64,000 bases of DNA. Source: CBDDFQ01 sp965227035 (GTDB lineage Bacteria > Pseudomonadota > Gammaproteobacteria > Burkholderiales > Burkholderiaceae_C). How positions within the stretch are numbered: position 1 is the stretch's first letter; each line of letters starts with the position of its first letter. The translations under genes and the position numbers were made by a program. The stretch is from positions 496,001-560,000 of the forward strand of contig OZ245724.1 of assembly GCA_965227035.1 (NCBI GenBank). The letters are read 5' to 3'. Below are positions 8,398 through 17,193 of this stretch, in pieces. The notes beneath the pieces were generated by a model. The model was not told the origin of the DNA, made no database searches, and worked only from the letters and a program-made list of their open reading frames with translations.

Positions 8398-10269
8398 TTA
8401 AAGCGGACCGCCGCCCTGCAGGACGAAGCCTTCCGCTTCCGCATACGAATGAAGTATCAGATCGACTTGAGGCTGAACGTCGACCGGGCTTGCAACACTT
8501 TCTTCCATGCGAAGTTTCACGGTGGCGAATATCGCGTGGGGCAGAGCTTCACGCAACTCGGCGACCGCTGCAGTCCAGGCTGCCAAGCCTTCCTTGCCTG
8601 GATAAACCATGAACACCGTGCCCACGAGAATCGACTTGTCTTTCATCGCTTCGTCGGCAGGCTCGTCCAGCGAGACGCTGCGTGCATCGACGTTGTCCTG
8701 GCGTAGAGAGCGCACCAGCAATTCGATCAACACATCGTCGCGTTCGGTGCCGAAGCCGACGCAAAGGACCACCGATTTGGACGGCACATCGAGCGGGCCT
8801 TGCCATTTGCCCAGCCGCGTTTCCCGCAGTTGTCTGAGATGCGCGCCTACGTTCGCGTTCACCAGCGACACAGGTGCACGCCGTCCGGTGCGACGATCAA
8901 CTCGCGTCGTGGTGAGTGCCTCTGCGACGATCACGATGTTCGACTGGATCCGGTTGCGCTGATGAAGATCGATGCGTCCCAATGCGAAATCGGTTCCGGC
9001 CATTGCGAGACCGGGGAGCAGTACATCGTCGCAGTACTTCGCGACCGTGCGGCGTCGCAGAAATTTACGGGCGTCTTGCACGATGGAGGTGACGTTTCCG
9101 GCAAGCGCACGCTGATAGAAACGCTGCCCCGCACTTAGCCCGGTCGATTCGCTAAGAAGAATCGTGATGGGAGCGAACGCCTTGACGTGCCGCCCGATGA
9201 CCACGATGCACAAGGTGAGGGGGGTCGAGAGAAGAAGGCCTGCAGGCCCCCAGATGGCGCCCCAGAAGAGCGCAGAGACAATGACTGCCAGCGGCGCGAG
9301 GCCGGTGCTATGCCCATAGACCTGCGGCTCGATGACATGCGCTACGGCCAACTCCAGCGCAAGAAACAGCCCGATGCTGGATAGCATGAGCGTCCAGCCC
9401 GGATCGACCGCTGCACTGAACACCGCAATGGCTGCGCCGGCGCCGAGAATCCCCACGTACGGAATAAATCGCAACAGGCCGCTCAGCGTTCCCCAGAGAA
9501 CCGCGTGAGGAATTCCGATTGCCCAGAGTCCAAAACCGACAACGATGCCGAAGGCGGTGTTGACCACGGCCTGCGAAAGAAAGTATCTCGAGACGCCCTT
9601 GGCCGTGTCGTTGAGTGTCTGGACCGTCGCACCCATTTCGGCTTCGCCGAATAGCCGGATGAACCGGTCGCCCAGCGACTCATGCTCCAACAGAATAAAC
9701 ACCAGCAGAACAAGCACGATGCCGGCCTCGCCCAACGGCCCCCAAATGGCGGACAACACTTTCGAGATCATGCCGCTCGCCGATTGGGTCGGCGGTCTGA
9801 TCTCGACTTGCACCGGACCCTCTGTGTTGTTTAGCCGTGCACGGTTCCGGGCGGATGTCGTTGCGGGAGGCGGGGCCGTCGTTTGCGCTTCTATTTTCAG
9901 GACGGCATCGAGCTGTTCGAAGGGTCCAACCGTTGCTTTACGGATCGATTCGACCTTCGTTTTGATCGCGTTCCTGTACTGGGGAAGATCGGAGGCGACA
10001 TCCACCAATTGCATTGCGATGACCACGCTGAGGCTTCCAACCAAAGCCGTGACGGCCAGAACCGAAATCAACGTTGAAGTGGTGCGCCCCAAACCGGTTG
10101 CGGCCAGCTTGCGCACCATGGGCGCAATGACCAGACTCAGTATCGCGGCGATCGCAATCGGCTTGATGAAGTCCTGGCCGAAGTGCAGGATGGCCAGCAC
10201 GCAGGTTGCCGGCACGATGAAGCCGACATAGCCGAGGTAGGAACGGGCGGGGGCAGGATTGCTGGTCAT
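8398..10269 (-). CDS. AI-2E/PerM-family membrane protein with large C-terminal domain
   Basis: A 623-residue protein. Residues 1-375 form the AI-2E transporter (PerM/TqsA) module with about eight membrane segments, including the conserved central block around LLRFIPYVGILGAG. Residues about 381-623 are an extra soluble domain: a helical part with RALAGNV...VLLPGL followed by a Rossmann-like part (VVLCVGFG). This arrangement looks like a cobalamin-binding module (helical cap plus B12 fold), but the D-x-H-x-x-G cobalt-ligand motif is absent. Family members transport diverse or unknown solutes, and no substrate can be assigned. Confidence 0.8.
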   Translation of the reverse strand: MTSNPAPARSYLGYVGFIVPATCVLAILHFGQDFIKPIAIAAILSLVIAPMVRKLAATGLGRTTSTLISVLAVTALVGSLSVVIAMQLVDVASDLPQYRNAIKTKVESIRKATVGPFEQLDAVLKIEAQTTAPPPATTSARNRARLNNTEGPVQVEIRPPTQSASGMISKVLSAIWGPLGEAGIVLVLLVFILLEHESLGDRFIRLFGEAEMGATVQTLNDTAKGVSRYFLSQAVVNTAFGIVVGFGLWAIGIPHAVLWGTLSGLLRFIPYVGILGAGAAIAVFSAAVDPGWTLMLSSIGLFLALELAVAHVIEPQVYGHSTGLAPLAVIVSALFWGAIWGPAGLLLSTPLTLCIVVIGRHVKAFAPITILLSESTGLSAGQRFYQRALAGNVTSIVQDARKFLRRRTVAKYCDDVLLPGLAMAGTDFALGRIDLHQRNRIQSNIVIVAEALTTTRVDRRTGRRAPVSLVNANVGAHLRQLRETRLGKWQGPLDVPSKSVVLCVGFGTERDDVLIELLVRSLRQDNVDARSVSLDEPADEAMKDKSILVGTVFMVYPGKEGLAAWTAAVAELREALPHAIFATVKLRMEESVASPVDVQPQVDLILHSYAEAEGFVLQGGGPL

Positions 10270-10322
10270 GGCGTGATTACAGCATTACGCCAATTCTCAA
10301 TTGTTACTTGGCGTGGCGATAT

Positions 10323-11189
10323 CTATGGCTTGAGCGGAGCAATCGAAACCGATTGCTCGCGGAGCAAATTCCCAAGCGCATCGCCGCCAAGCGCTAGAAA
10401 TTCGCTATGCCGAGCCTTCGTTCGGCGCGTATTGGCTGACAGGTCGATGATTGGGTGACACATGAGTACGTCGCCAGTGCGACATTCGGAAATCCAACTC
10501 TCAAGTAGATTGCTGTAACTGGCCTTTGAAGATTCGAAACCGTAAACCCCCAGCAGGCGTTCGCTACGCGAAAAGCCGTTTTCATCGGCCAATGTCGCCA
10601 GTGCGCTACTGCCCAACGCGTTTATCACCAGCTCTTTGAATATTCCAGATGGATTTTTCATGAAATCACTCGTCGGGCGTCGATGCATGGCGCTGATCCT
10701 GAGCCACGGCAGTTTGAACGAATAACGTCTTGCAAGAATACGAGTCAGCTCTTCTCGTATGAGCGGGAGCTGATGCACATGAAGATGTCCGTCCACATGA
10801 TCAGGCTGCTTTCCCATCGTGTCCTCGAACAGATCGAGCTGTCTCTCGATCATTCGTCTCAGCCATTTCTTGTCTAATGCGCGTAGACAAGCGAGCCCGA
10901 CAAAGCTGGCAAACGACCCTTGATGAACCGGATATTGGTCGTCGCCGTGTTCGGTTAGATCCAGATGCAATCCGGTCTCGAGCATCTTGAATTCCCGATT
11001 TCTCAATCGTGCTGCACCACTTCGCCATGCGTCGCCATTGACCTGGCAACTGACGGTAGAAATTCGCCCTTGTTCTGCCAACGAGAAAACGGCCTGATTC
11101 ATGGCGTCGTCCGATCCGAAATCGTCGACGCATATGCATAGCCTCCGCTCGTGACGGCCAGATGAATCCGAAAAGGTTTGATAGCGCAT
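10323..11189 (-). CDS. lgmC: YdjC/ChbG/NaxD-type polysaccharide deacetylase (lgmC-like)
   Basis: A 288-residue carbohydrate deacetylase of the YdjC superfamily. Metal-site motifs are present: CVDDFG near residue 20 (Asp pair), GLHLDL near residue 72, and DHVDGHLHVH near residue 130. In Francisella NaxD and the Bordetella orthologue, this enzyme removes the acetyl group from an undecaprenyl-phosphate N-acetylhexosamine so that the free amino sugar can be put on lipid A. The gene is divergent from the GT2 and ArnT-like genes, supporting the same role. The symbol is by analogy to the Bordetella lgm locus, not from a database comparison. Confidence 0.78.
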   Translation of the reverse strand: MRYQTFSDSSGRHERRLCICVDDFGSDDAMNQAVFSLAEQGRISTVSCQVNGDAWRSGAARLRNREFKMLETGLHLDLTEHGDDQYPVHQGSFASFVGLACLRALDKKWLRRMIERQLDLFEDTMGKQPDHVDGHLHVHQLPLIREELTRILARRYSFKLPWLRISAMHRRPTSDFMKNPSGIFKELVINALGSSALATLADENGFSRSERLLGVYGFESSKASYSNLLESWISECRTGDVLMCHPIIDLSANTRRTKARHSEFLALGGDALGNLLREQSVSIAPLKP

Positions 11190-11251
11190 TGAAAGAATGT
11201 TTTTGAAATCGATTGCGCGCAGCGCTAATTTTTTACTTTAACTTCGCTCCG

Positions 11252-11279
11252 CTTTTCTTACGCTTAAGCATTTGCTAAT
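11252..11279. promoter_or_regulatory. PmrA-box-like repeat between deacetylase and GT2 genes
   Basis: A perfect palindromic half-site CTTAAG (11263-11268) lies in the AT-rich divergent region. Degenerate half-sites stand at the 11-bp period on both sides: CTTTTC at 11252-11257 and GCTAAT at 11274-11279 (4 of 6 match to YTTAAK). PmrA-type regulators bind YTTAAK-N5-YTTAAK. The site could serve the promoters in both directions. Confidence 0.4.
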
Positions 11280-11369
11280 TGAACTCTTCATAGACTCGCC
11301 GAACTTTGGCAAACAAGAGAACGCGTGTTAATCAATTTCTCGAGTGAGGCTGCATTGGCGGAGTTTCCG

Positions 11370-12356
11370 ATGGCACCCACCGATCAAAAGTCGGCGTCCT
11401 TCGAAAGATCGGGTTGGCCAAGTGTGTCCTGTGTGATTCCCTGCAGGAACGAAGCCGCGAATCTTAGGAAGCTCATTCCCATGCTTTGCGGAGTGCTGAC
11501 ACGAATCGGCAGCGAATGGGAAATCATTCTTGTAGACGACGGAAGCACCGACGAGAGCACCCGCGTCTTCGACCAGTGGTGTGAAGTTCCTGGCGTCGTT
11601 GCACTTCGACTCTCGCGAAACTTCGGAAAAGAGGCTGCGCTATCGGCTGGGCTCGCTCAGGCTCATGGCGATGTAGTCGTCATGCTGGATGCCGACATGC
11701 AGCATCCTCCGTTGCTTATTCCCGAGATGGTGGACAAATGGCAAAGGGGCGCGGATGTGGTTTACGCCGTTCGCGAGAATCGCGATGACGAAAGCACTTT
11801 CAAGCGAGTCGGATCCAGTTTTTTTTATTCGCTCCTGAATATGAAAACTCGGGTTCGTATTCCACCGAATGCTGGCGACTTCAGGCTGATGGACCGACAA
11901 GTCGTCGCGGCAATTCTTGCCATGCCTGAACGCAATCGATTCATGAAAGGTATTTACGCATGGGTCGGCTTCCAGACAGCAGCCATCCCGTACACGCCCG
12001 CCGAACGCAGTAGCGGCGAGAGTCATTACGGCGTTCTTAAACTCATCGGATTGTCATTCGACGGACTCACTGCATTCACGACGTGGCCGTTGCGTGCCCT
12101 TGCAATCTTCGGGGCGGCTCTCGCGCTGCCGGCCTTTGCGTATGGTGGTTATCTGGCGCTCTCTTATTTGCTGTATCACAACGACGTAAACGGTTGGACC
12201 ACGATCGTCGTCACGCTCATGCTGTTCCTGGGTATTCAGATGATCTCGATCGGTATCGTGGGTGAGTACATCGGTCGCATTTATGACGAGGTCAAACAGC
12301 GACCTCTCTATATCGTCAAGTCAAGACTGGGGTCCGGGCTGAAAGCGCCGACATGA
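11370..12356 (+). CDS. lgmA: Family 2 glycosyltransferase, ArnC/GtrB/LgmA type
   Basis: A polyprenyl-phosphate glycosyltransferase of about 328 residues. The GT-A domain shows SCVIPCRNE, VDDGSTDES and the D-x-D motif MLDADMQHPP. Two C-terminal membrane helices follow (roughly the last 90 residues), as in ArnC, GtrB and DPM1-like enzymes. It would load a hexosamine onto undecaprenyl phosphate at the cytoplasmic face. The ATG at 11370 has GCGGAG 6 nt upstream; a GTG at 11325 in frame is the alternative. Its stop overlaps the next gene by 4 nt. The symbol is by analogy to Bordetella lgmA. Confidence 0.82.
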   Translation: MAPTDQKSASFERSGWPSVSCVIPCRNEAANLRKLIPMLCGVLTRIGSEWEIILVDDGSTDESTRVFDQWCEVPGVVALRLSRNFGKEAALSAGLAQAHGDVVVMLDADMQHPPLLIPEMVDKWQRGADVVYAVRENRDDESTFKRVGSSFFYSLLNMKTRVRIPPNAGDFRLMDRQVVAAILAMPERNRFMKGIYAWVGFQTAAIPYTPAERSSGESHYGVLKLIGLSFDGLTAFTTWPLRALAIFGAALALPAFAYGGYLALSYLLYHNDVNGWTTIVVTLMLFLGIQMISIGIVGEYIGRIYDEVKQRPLYIVKSRLGSGLKAPT

Positions 12357-13933
12357 AATTGCGGGTGCCGCCATCGTCATTGAAAAATATGGCGATGGTT
12401 TTTCTGGTCGCGCTCCTTTGGTTTGCGGCAACTGCGTGGATACGCCCGTTGATGCTTCCGGACGAGGGGCGATATGCGGGAGTTGCGTGGGAGATGGTCC
12501 GTTCCGGAAACTGGATAGTGCCCACCCTCGACGGGCTGCCCTTCTTTCATAAGCCGCCCTTGTTCTACTGGATTACCGGTGCAGCGCTACAGGCATTCGG
12601 ACCGCACGAACTCCCCGCAAGAGCAGCGTCGATTTTTGGTGGAACGATCGGCCTTGTGGCGATGTACGCATTCATCCGCCGGTGGGTTGGACAGCGCGAA
12701 GCCTATCTGTCGGCACTCGTATTTGCCGTTCAGCCGCTTTGCTTTCTGGGCAGTCAGTTTGCAAACCTCGATATGTTGGTGGCGGGTTGCATCACACTGA
12801 CCATCTGCCTGCTGGCACATGTCGTGCTGATTCTGGAGTCAGGACAACCGTCTGGAAAACTTCTTGTCGCCGCATATGCGAGTGCTGCCTTGGGCATGCT
12901 CGCGAAAGGACTTATTGGCGTCGTGTTGCCGGGAATGGTGATAGTTGTCTGGCTGACTTTCCGTGGCCGCTGGAAAATCATGCTTTCGTTGATATCCATT
13001 CCCGGCATCGTTATCTTTCTCGCGATCGCTTCTCCGTGGTTCGTTCAGATGGAACGGTACTTCCCGAACTTTGTTCACTACTTCTTCATCACCCAGCAAT
13101 TCACTCGTTTTACCGGCAGCGGATTCAACAATATCGCGCCGTTCTGGTTCTATCCGGCCGTGCTGCTTGCCACTTCCATTCCTTTTTTTGCGTGGATCGA
13201 CTGGCGAGAGGTTACGCGAGTGTTGCAGCGCTGGAATTCAGACCCGGTGCTTCTTTTGATGCTGGTATGGATTGCGTGCATCGTCGGATTTTTTTCCATT
13301 CCTCAATCGAAGCTCGTGGGTTATGTATTTCCGGTCATGGCGCCTGTTGCCTTCCTGATCGCGGTATCGTTCGCGCGCCGTCCGACCGCGTTGCATCCCC
13401 AGCGCAATCGCGCGCTCCTCGCAGCGAGCCTAACGGTGTGCGTACTGGTCGGATTCTTTGCTGTAGCCCTAATTGCTTCAAGGCCTGGCGGATCGACCCG
13501 CCTACTGGCTCGTGAGCTGGCACGCTCGCGCCAGGCAGACGAAACCGTCAATATGGTCGGTTCCTACTACTACGATCTTGGGTTTTACTCCGGTCACGCG
13601 CTCGACGGAATGATCGTGTCGGTCGTTGACGACTGGTCGGAAGCGAATGCAATGGCGCGAGACAACTGGCGCAAAGAACTGTTCGAGTCGGGGAAATTTG
13701 CGCCGGAGCTGGCGGCGGCGAGGTTGATCGACCACGGAAGCTTGAGTCGTACGCTTCGAGATCGACAAGTGAGTTGGATCGTAGGGCCCGAGAGCTTGCA
13801 GCAAAGCCTGACGGAGCTGTGTGGTGTCGCACCGGTCACTCGTGAAGACGGCATCGCCTTATGGCGCTTGACCCGAGATCGTCTTGCGTCCGACGCTTTC
13901 AACGCTTGTACGCGAAAGCCCAATATCGGCTAA
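12353..13933 (+). CDS. lgmB: ArnT-like family 39 lipid A glycosyltransferase (lgmB-like)
   Basis: A 526-residue polytopic enzyme of the PMT/ArnT (GT39/GT83) fold. The conserved acidic loop after the first membrane helix reads MLPDEGRYAG, followed by an HKPPLFYW segment typical of ArnT. About a dozen membrane helices and a C-terminal periplasmic part follow. ArnT-type enzymes move an amino sugar from undecaprenyl phosphate to lipid A phosphates at the periplasmic face. ATGA overlap with the GT2 gene indicates tight coupling. In Bordetella the orthologous LgmB adds glucosamine. Sugar identity here is inferred from the adjacent YdjC deacetylase. Confidence 0.82.
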   Translation: MKLRVPPSSLKNMAMVFLVALLWFAATAWIRPLMLPDEGRYAGVAWEMVRSGNWIVPTLDGLPFFHKPPLFYWITGAALQAFGPHELPARAASIFGGTIGLVAMYAFIRRWVGQREAYLSALVFAVQPLCFLGSQFANLDMLVAGCITLTICLLAHVVLILESGQPSGKLLVAAYASAALGMLAKGLIGVVLPGMVIVVWLTFRGRWKIMLSLISIPGIVIFLAIASPWFVQMERYFPNFVHYFFITQQFTRFTGSGFNNIAPFWFYPAVLLATSIPFFAWIDWREVTRVLQRWNSDPVLLLMLVWIACIVGFFSIPQSKLVGYVFPVMAPVAFLIAVSFARRPTALHPQRNRALLAASLTVCVLVGFFAVALIASRPGGSTRLLARELARSRQADETVNMVGSYYYDLGFYSGHALDGMIVSVVDDWSEANAMARDNWRKELFESGKFAPELAAARLIDHGSLSRTLRDRQVSWIVGPESLQQSLTELCGVAPVTREDGIALWRLTRDRLASDAFNACTRKPNIG

Positions 13934-14303
13934 GCAGGAACGTTCCGATCGCCACGCCGAGCAGAATAAAAAACAGCAATACGATAGGGCTGACAGAGGT
14001 GTGGGAAAGGCCGGCAACATAGGCAAACTCGCCAACGAAAAATCCTGCAGCCGAAACGAAAAAGTATCGTGTCATGGCTGTGAACAGCCTTGCGTTGGAA
14101 GAGTTGAATGTGAAGCGAAAGTGACACGCGAAGGATACGCAGAAGGCCAGTAGCCACGCTGCAATATTCGCGAGAGCTGGATGCCACGCGAGTTCGTAAA
14201 TCAGCAGGCTGGCCACACCGAGATGCACTGCCGCAGCAAGGCACCCGAAAATAATGTATTGAAGCGCCTGCGAATTTCTTCGTATCAATAGTTCGAGCTG
14301 CAT
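13899..14303 (-). CDS. lgmD: GtrA-family membrane protein (lgmD-like)
   Basis: A 134-residue protein with four membrane helices and the GtrA signature: LQYIIFGCLAAAVH at the start and RYFFVSAAGF in the middle. GtrA proteins are small partners of undecaprenyl-phosphate glycosyltransferases, proposed to flip the lipid-linked sugar. The gene is convergent with the ArnT-like gene and overlaps its 3' end by 35 nt. It completes the four functions of an lgm-type system (GT2, ArnT-like, deacetylase, GtrA-like). The symbol is by analogy. Confidence 0.8.
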   Translation of the reverse strand: MQLELLIRRNSQALQYIIFGCLAAAVHLGVASLLIYELAWHPALANIAAWLLAFCVSFACHFRFTFNSSNARLFTAMTRYFFVSAAGFFVGEFAYVAGLSHTSVSPIVLLFFILLGVAIGTFLLSRYWAFAYKR

Positions 14304-14327
14304 TGGTGGCGAGTGTGCGTCGACGAG

Positions 14328-14344
14328 ATTAAGTGGCCATTAAT
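14328..14344. promoter_or_regulatory. PmrA-box-like repeat upstream of the GtrA gene
   Basis: ATTAAG-N5-ATTAAT, two TTAA cores exactly 11 bp apart, 25 nt upstream of the leftward gtrA-like start. Each half-site differs from YTTAAK only at its first base. It may work with the similar repeat at 14382-14398 to control both divergent genes. Confidence 0.42.
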
Positions 14345-14381
14345 GGGTCGGCCGCACGCAGACATTGAGGGTCTTGCGGGG

Positions 14382-14398
14382 GTTAAGTCAGCCCTAAG
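14382..14398. promoter_or_regulatory. PmrA-box-like repeat upstream of the PAP2 gene
   Basis: GTTAAG-N5-CCTAAG with an 11-bp period, 60 nt before the PAP2 start, a usual distance for a PmrA-type activator. Two of 12 positions deviate from YTTAAK-N5-YTTAAK. A TACTCT 22 nt downstream could be a poor -10 element. Confidence 0.4.
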
Positions 14399-14458
14399 CC
14401 CGTTGCGTGGATGCTCCTGCTACTCTGATTTGAATTTACCTGCACTACTGCATTCGAA

Positions 14459-15133
14459 ATGTCCGCATCACTACTACCCATTCAATCCGAAACTGGCCGT
14501 TACCTGTCCGACAGGAAATTACTAATCGCGGCAGCGACGATGGGCGTTCTGTTTTTGATGTGGGCAGCCATCGTTTTCGGCGGCACGGGCATACACGCTC
14601 CGGACTCGGGCCTTGCCGGGTGGCTTCAATCGCAAAAGAACCCCGGAGTTTATGAGGCGATGACCTGGATCAGCCGGATGCACGAAACCCTGGCGATTGC
14701 CGGGTACGTCGGGGTGTTGGCAATTACCGGTTATTTGACGGGCTACAGGCGGTGGTCCAATGTTTTCTTGGCCACGGTGCCGGGCGGCATGATCTTCAAC
14801 GCGTTGGTCAAGCTCGTGTTTCAGCGTCCACGACCTTCGTTTCTCGCGACTCACACCATCTCGGGCTCATTCAGTTTTCCTAGCGGTCACACGACTGCTG
14901 CGACCCTTCTTTACGGCTTCATCTTGTGGTTCGTATTCGCGAACACGCACGACGCGTGGAAGCGTGTTCTCGCGTCAATCGCCTTCGTATGCATGGTCTT
15001 GCTCGTCGCGTTTAGCCGAATGTATTTGAACGTCCACTATTTCAGTGATGTAGTGGCATCCATGCTTCTTGGACCCGCCGTTTTGTTTCTGGCTGCACAT
15101 CTCTCCATGCAATACCTGAACGTGCGCGATTGA
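14459..15133 (+). CDS. PAP2-superfamily membrane phosphatase
   Basis: A 224-residue protein with six membrane helices and the complete type 2 phosphatidic acid phosphatase signature: K-x6-R-P (KLVFQRPRP), P-S-G-H (FPSGHT) and S-R-x5-H-x3-D (SRMYLNVHYFSD). The active site would face the periplasm. Likely substrates are undecaprenyl diphosphate or a lipid A phosphate (LpxE/LpxT-like). Its place between the lipid A glycosylation genes and a PmrAB-like system favours an envelope-lipid role. The exact substrate cannot be told from sequence. Confidence 0.87.
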   Translation: MSASLLPIQSETGRYLSDRKLLIAAATMGVLFLMWAAIVFGGTGIHAPDSGLAGWLQSQKNPGVYEAMTWISRMHETLAIAGYVGVLAITGYLTGYRRWSNVFLATVPGGMIFNALVKLVFQRPRPSFLATHTISGSFSFPSGHTTAATLLYGFILWFVFANTHDAWKRVLASIAFVCMVLLVAFSRMYLNVHYFSDVVASMLLGPAVLFLAAHLSMQYLNVRD

Positions 15134-15168
15134 TTGGGTCCGATTCGGCGCTGGAGTAGGGCGGTGTC

Positions 15169-16512
15169 TTACGCGGCAAGAGGAAAGGTGACCCTGACTT
15201 CGAGTCCGCGTCCTTGCGGATTTTCGTGAAGGCTTAGTTGGGCACCATGCCGATGTGCGACTGCCTTGACGATCACGAAACCCAGTCCTTTGCCGCGGAT
15301 ATCTGCCGCCACACCCAATTCGTCCGCACCACGATTAAATTTCTCGAAGACCGTGGCGCGCTCGGAGGCGGGCATACCTGGTCCGTTGTCCGTGACGCGT
15401 AGAACAGCACGTCCGTCGCTCGTTTTCTCTGTAATGGCGTCGACGATGCTCCCGGTTGGCGCGTATCGCAAAGAGTTGTCCAGCAGATTTTCTACGAGTA
15501 GTCTCAACTGGTCCGCGTCACCGTTGATCCTGACTTCTCTATTGCCTACGGCGCCCAGGTCTATCTGCTTGTCGAGCGCCATGCGGTGACGCGCACCCAC
15601 GGCCTGCCTGACCAGTTCGTCCAGTGCCATTGGCTTGATTTCGACTCGATCCGCCCCTGGCTCGGTGCGCGCAACGTCGAGCAGCTGTTCCACGATATGT
15701 TGAAGGCGATCGATCCCGTGCGCCAGTTCGCTGATCGATTCGTGGCTGGCCTGCGGACTCGGCGATTTTTGAAGCAGTTGAAGCTGCAACCGAATAGCAG
15801 TGATGGGGGTCCTGAGCTGGTGCGCAGCGCTGGCAAGAAAGTGACGCTGTGCGGAGAAGGATTTGTCCAGTCGGCCCAGCAGATCATTGATCGAGTGGAC
15901 TAGAGGTTTCATTTCCTGAGGCACCTCGTGCTCGGGAATCGGATTCAGGGAGCGCGCACTTCTGTCGGCAAGATTGACAGCCGCCCGATCCAGCGGACGC
16001 AAACCGCGACGCAGCGCAAAAATGAAAAGTGCTGCGATGAAAAATATAAGGATGATCAAAGGCCCCACCATTTTTCGTGCGGCTTCAGCGGCCATCAGTT
16101 GCCGCGACGATACTCGCTGCGCGGCCTGTCCGACGCTGTCCCCCTGGACGTCTGTGTAGATGATCCAGTCCTCGCTTCCTACCCGCTTCGTTACAAGCCC
16201 TTCGGTTGTCGTGAACGGAAGGCTTATCTTGGGATCCGACGAGTGAAGTCGCTGACCATCGAGCGTATACAGGACTACAAGAATTTCCGACTCGTCATCG
16301 GGATCTGCCGGTGGCTTGGCGCTGGTGTCGCGCACTACGGGCGAATTGCGCTGCAGGCCCGCAATGACCTTTGCGACATTGGTCAAGTCGGCATCGAACG
16401 CCTCGTTGATCTCATCGAGCGCGAATATATAAGAGAACGCAGCAAGAGCGATAGATCCGATGCAGAGAGCACCGAGTATCCAGGCGAGCAGGTAACGCTC
16501 CAACGACTTCAA
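15169..16512 (-). CDS. Sensor histidine kinase, PmrB/QseC-like
   Basis: A 447-residue membrane kinase. TM1 lies at about residues 9-31, a periplasmic sensor region of about 115 residues follows, and TM2 is at about 148-168. Then come a HAMP-like linker, the H-box SAAHQLRTP (His231), the N-box (LLVENLLDNSLRYAP) and the G-boxes DNGPGMP and GKGLGF. The start is a TTG at 16512 that overlaps the stop of the response regulator (AGTTGA), preceded by GGAG. It would phosphorylate the upstream-encoded regulator. Its signal is unknown; for the PmrB group it would be metals, acid or cationic peptides. Confidence 0.87.
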   Translation of the reverse strand: MKSLERYLLAWILGALCIGSIALAAFSYIFALDEINEAFDADLTNVAKVIAGLQRNSPVVRDTSAKPPADPDDESEILVVLYTLDGQRLHSSDPKISLPFTTTEGLVTKRVGSEDWIIYTDVQGDSVGQAAQRVSSRQLMAAEAARKMVGPLIILIFFIAALFIFALRRGLRPLDRAAVNLADRSARSLNPIPEHEVPQEMKPLVHSINDLLGRLDKSFSAQRHFLASAAHQLRTPITAIRLQLQLLQKSPSPQASHESISELAHGIDRLQHIVEQLLDVARTEPGADRVEIKPMALDELVRQAVGARHRMALDKQIDLGAVGNREVRINGDADQLRLLVENLLDNSLRYAPTGSIVDAITEKTSDGRAVLRVTDNGPGMPASERATVFEKFNRGADELGVAADIRGKGLGFVIVKAVAHRHGAQLSLHENPQGRGLEVRVTFPLAA

Positions 16513-17171
16513 CTGCTCTCCGCAATGCGATAGCCGACACCTCGAACGTTTTGAATGACGGCAGTTCCTAACTTTTTGCGCAGGTAATGCAGGTGAACTT
16601 CGACTGCGTTGCTCCCAATTTCCCTGTCCCACCCGTACAGGGATTCTTCGAGCGCTTCACGGGAGAGAACGAATCCGGGTCTGCGCATCAAAACCTCGAG
16701 CAGCGAAAACTCTCGTGCAGATACGTCCACCTGTTTGCCATCGCAGGTGACCGCTTTGCGTGCCGAATCGAGGGTGAGTCTGCCCACTTTTAAAATTGGC
16801 GAGCCGGAACCCGCATTCCGTCTTATCAGCGCGTGAATCCGCGCAACGAGTTCATTGAAATCGAATGGCTTGAGGAGATAGTCATCGGCACCTGCTTGAA
16901 GGCCCGCAATTCGATCGGACACGGTATCGCGTGCCGACACGATGATCACGGGTATGGAGTTGTCTCGGTGACGGAGATCGCGAAGAATGTCCATTCCTTC
17001 CTTTTTCGGAAGCCCGAGATCCAGAATGGCGATCTGGTACACGTCGTTTTCAAGAGCAAGCTCTGCAGTCCGCCCGTCGTGGGCCCAATCGACAGCAAAG
17101 CCAGCATCGGTCAAGCCGCGCTGCATGGCCTTTCCGATCATCTCGTCGTCTTCTATAAGCAGGAGTCGCAT
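16509..17171 (-). CDS. OmpR-family response regulator, PmrA/QseB-like
   Basis: A 220-residue regulator. The receiver domain has the acidic pocket EDDE near residue 8, phosphoacceptor Asp51 (ILDLGLP) and the conserved Lys in LLKPF. It is followed by an OmpR-type winged helix whose end (YGWDREIGSNAVEVHLHYLRKKLG, given here as the 217-200 region relative to the gene end) is typical of PmrA/QseB/BasR. No Shine-Dalgarno sequence is seen before the ATG at 17171, so it may be leaderless or weakly translated. A PmrA-box-like repeat 22 nt upstream suggests autoregulation. It is translationally coupled to the kinase. Confidence 0.9.
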   Translation of the reverse strand: MRLLLIEDDEMIGKAMQRGLTDAGFAVDWAHDGRTAELALENDVYQIAILDLGLPKKEGMDILRDLRHRDNSIPVIIVSARDTVSDRIAGLQAGADDYLLKPFDFNELVARIHALIRRNAGSGSPILKVGRLTLDSARKAVTCDGKQVDVSAREFSLLEVLMRRPGFVLSREALEESLYGWDREIGSNAVEVHLHYLRKKLGTAVIQNVRGVGYRIAESS

Positions 17172-17193
17172 GCCGAGAGTATTGGTGCGGCAA

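Noticed and set aside
13884..14153. Plus-strand open frame after the ArnT-like gene
   Set aside because: It is antisense to the GtrA gene, which has four clear membrane helices.
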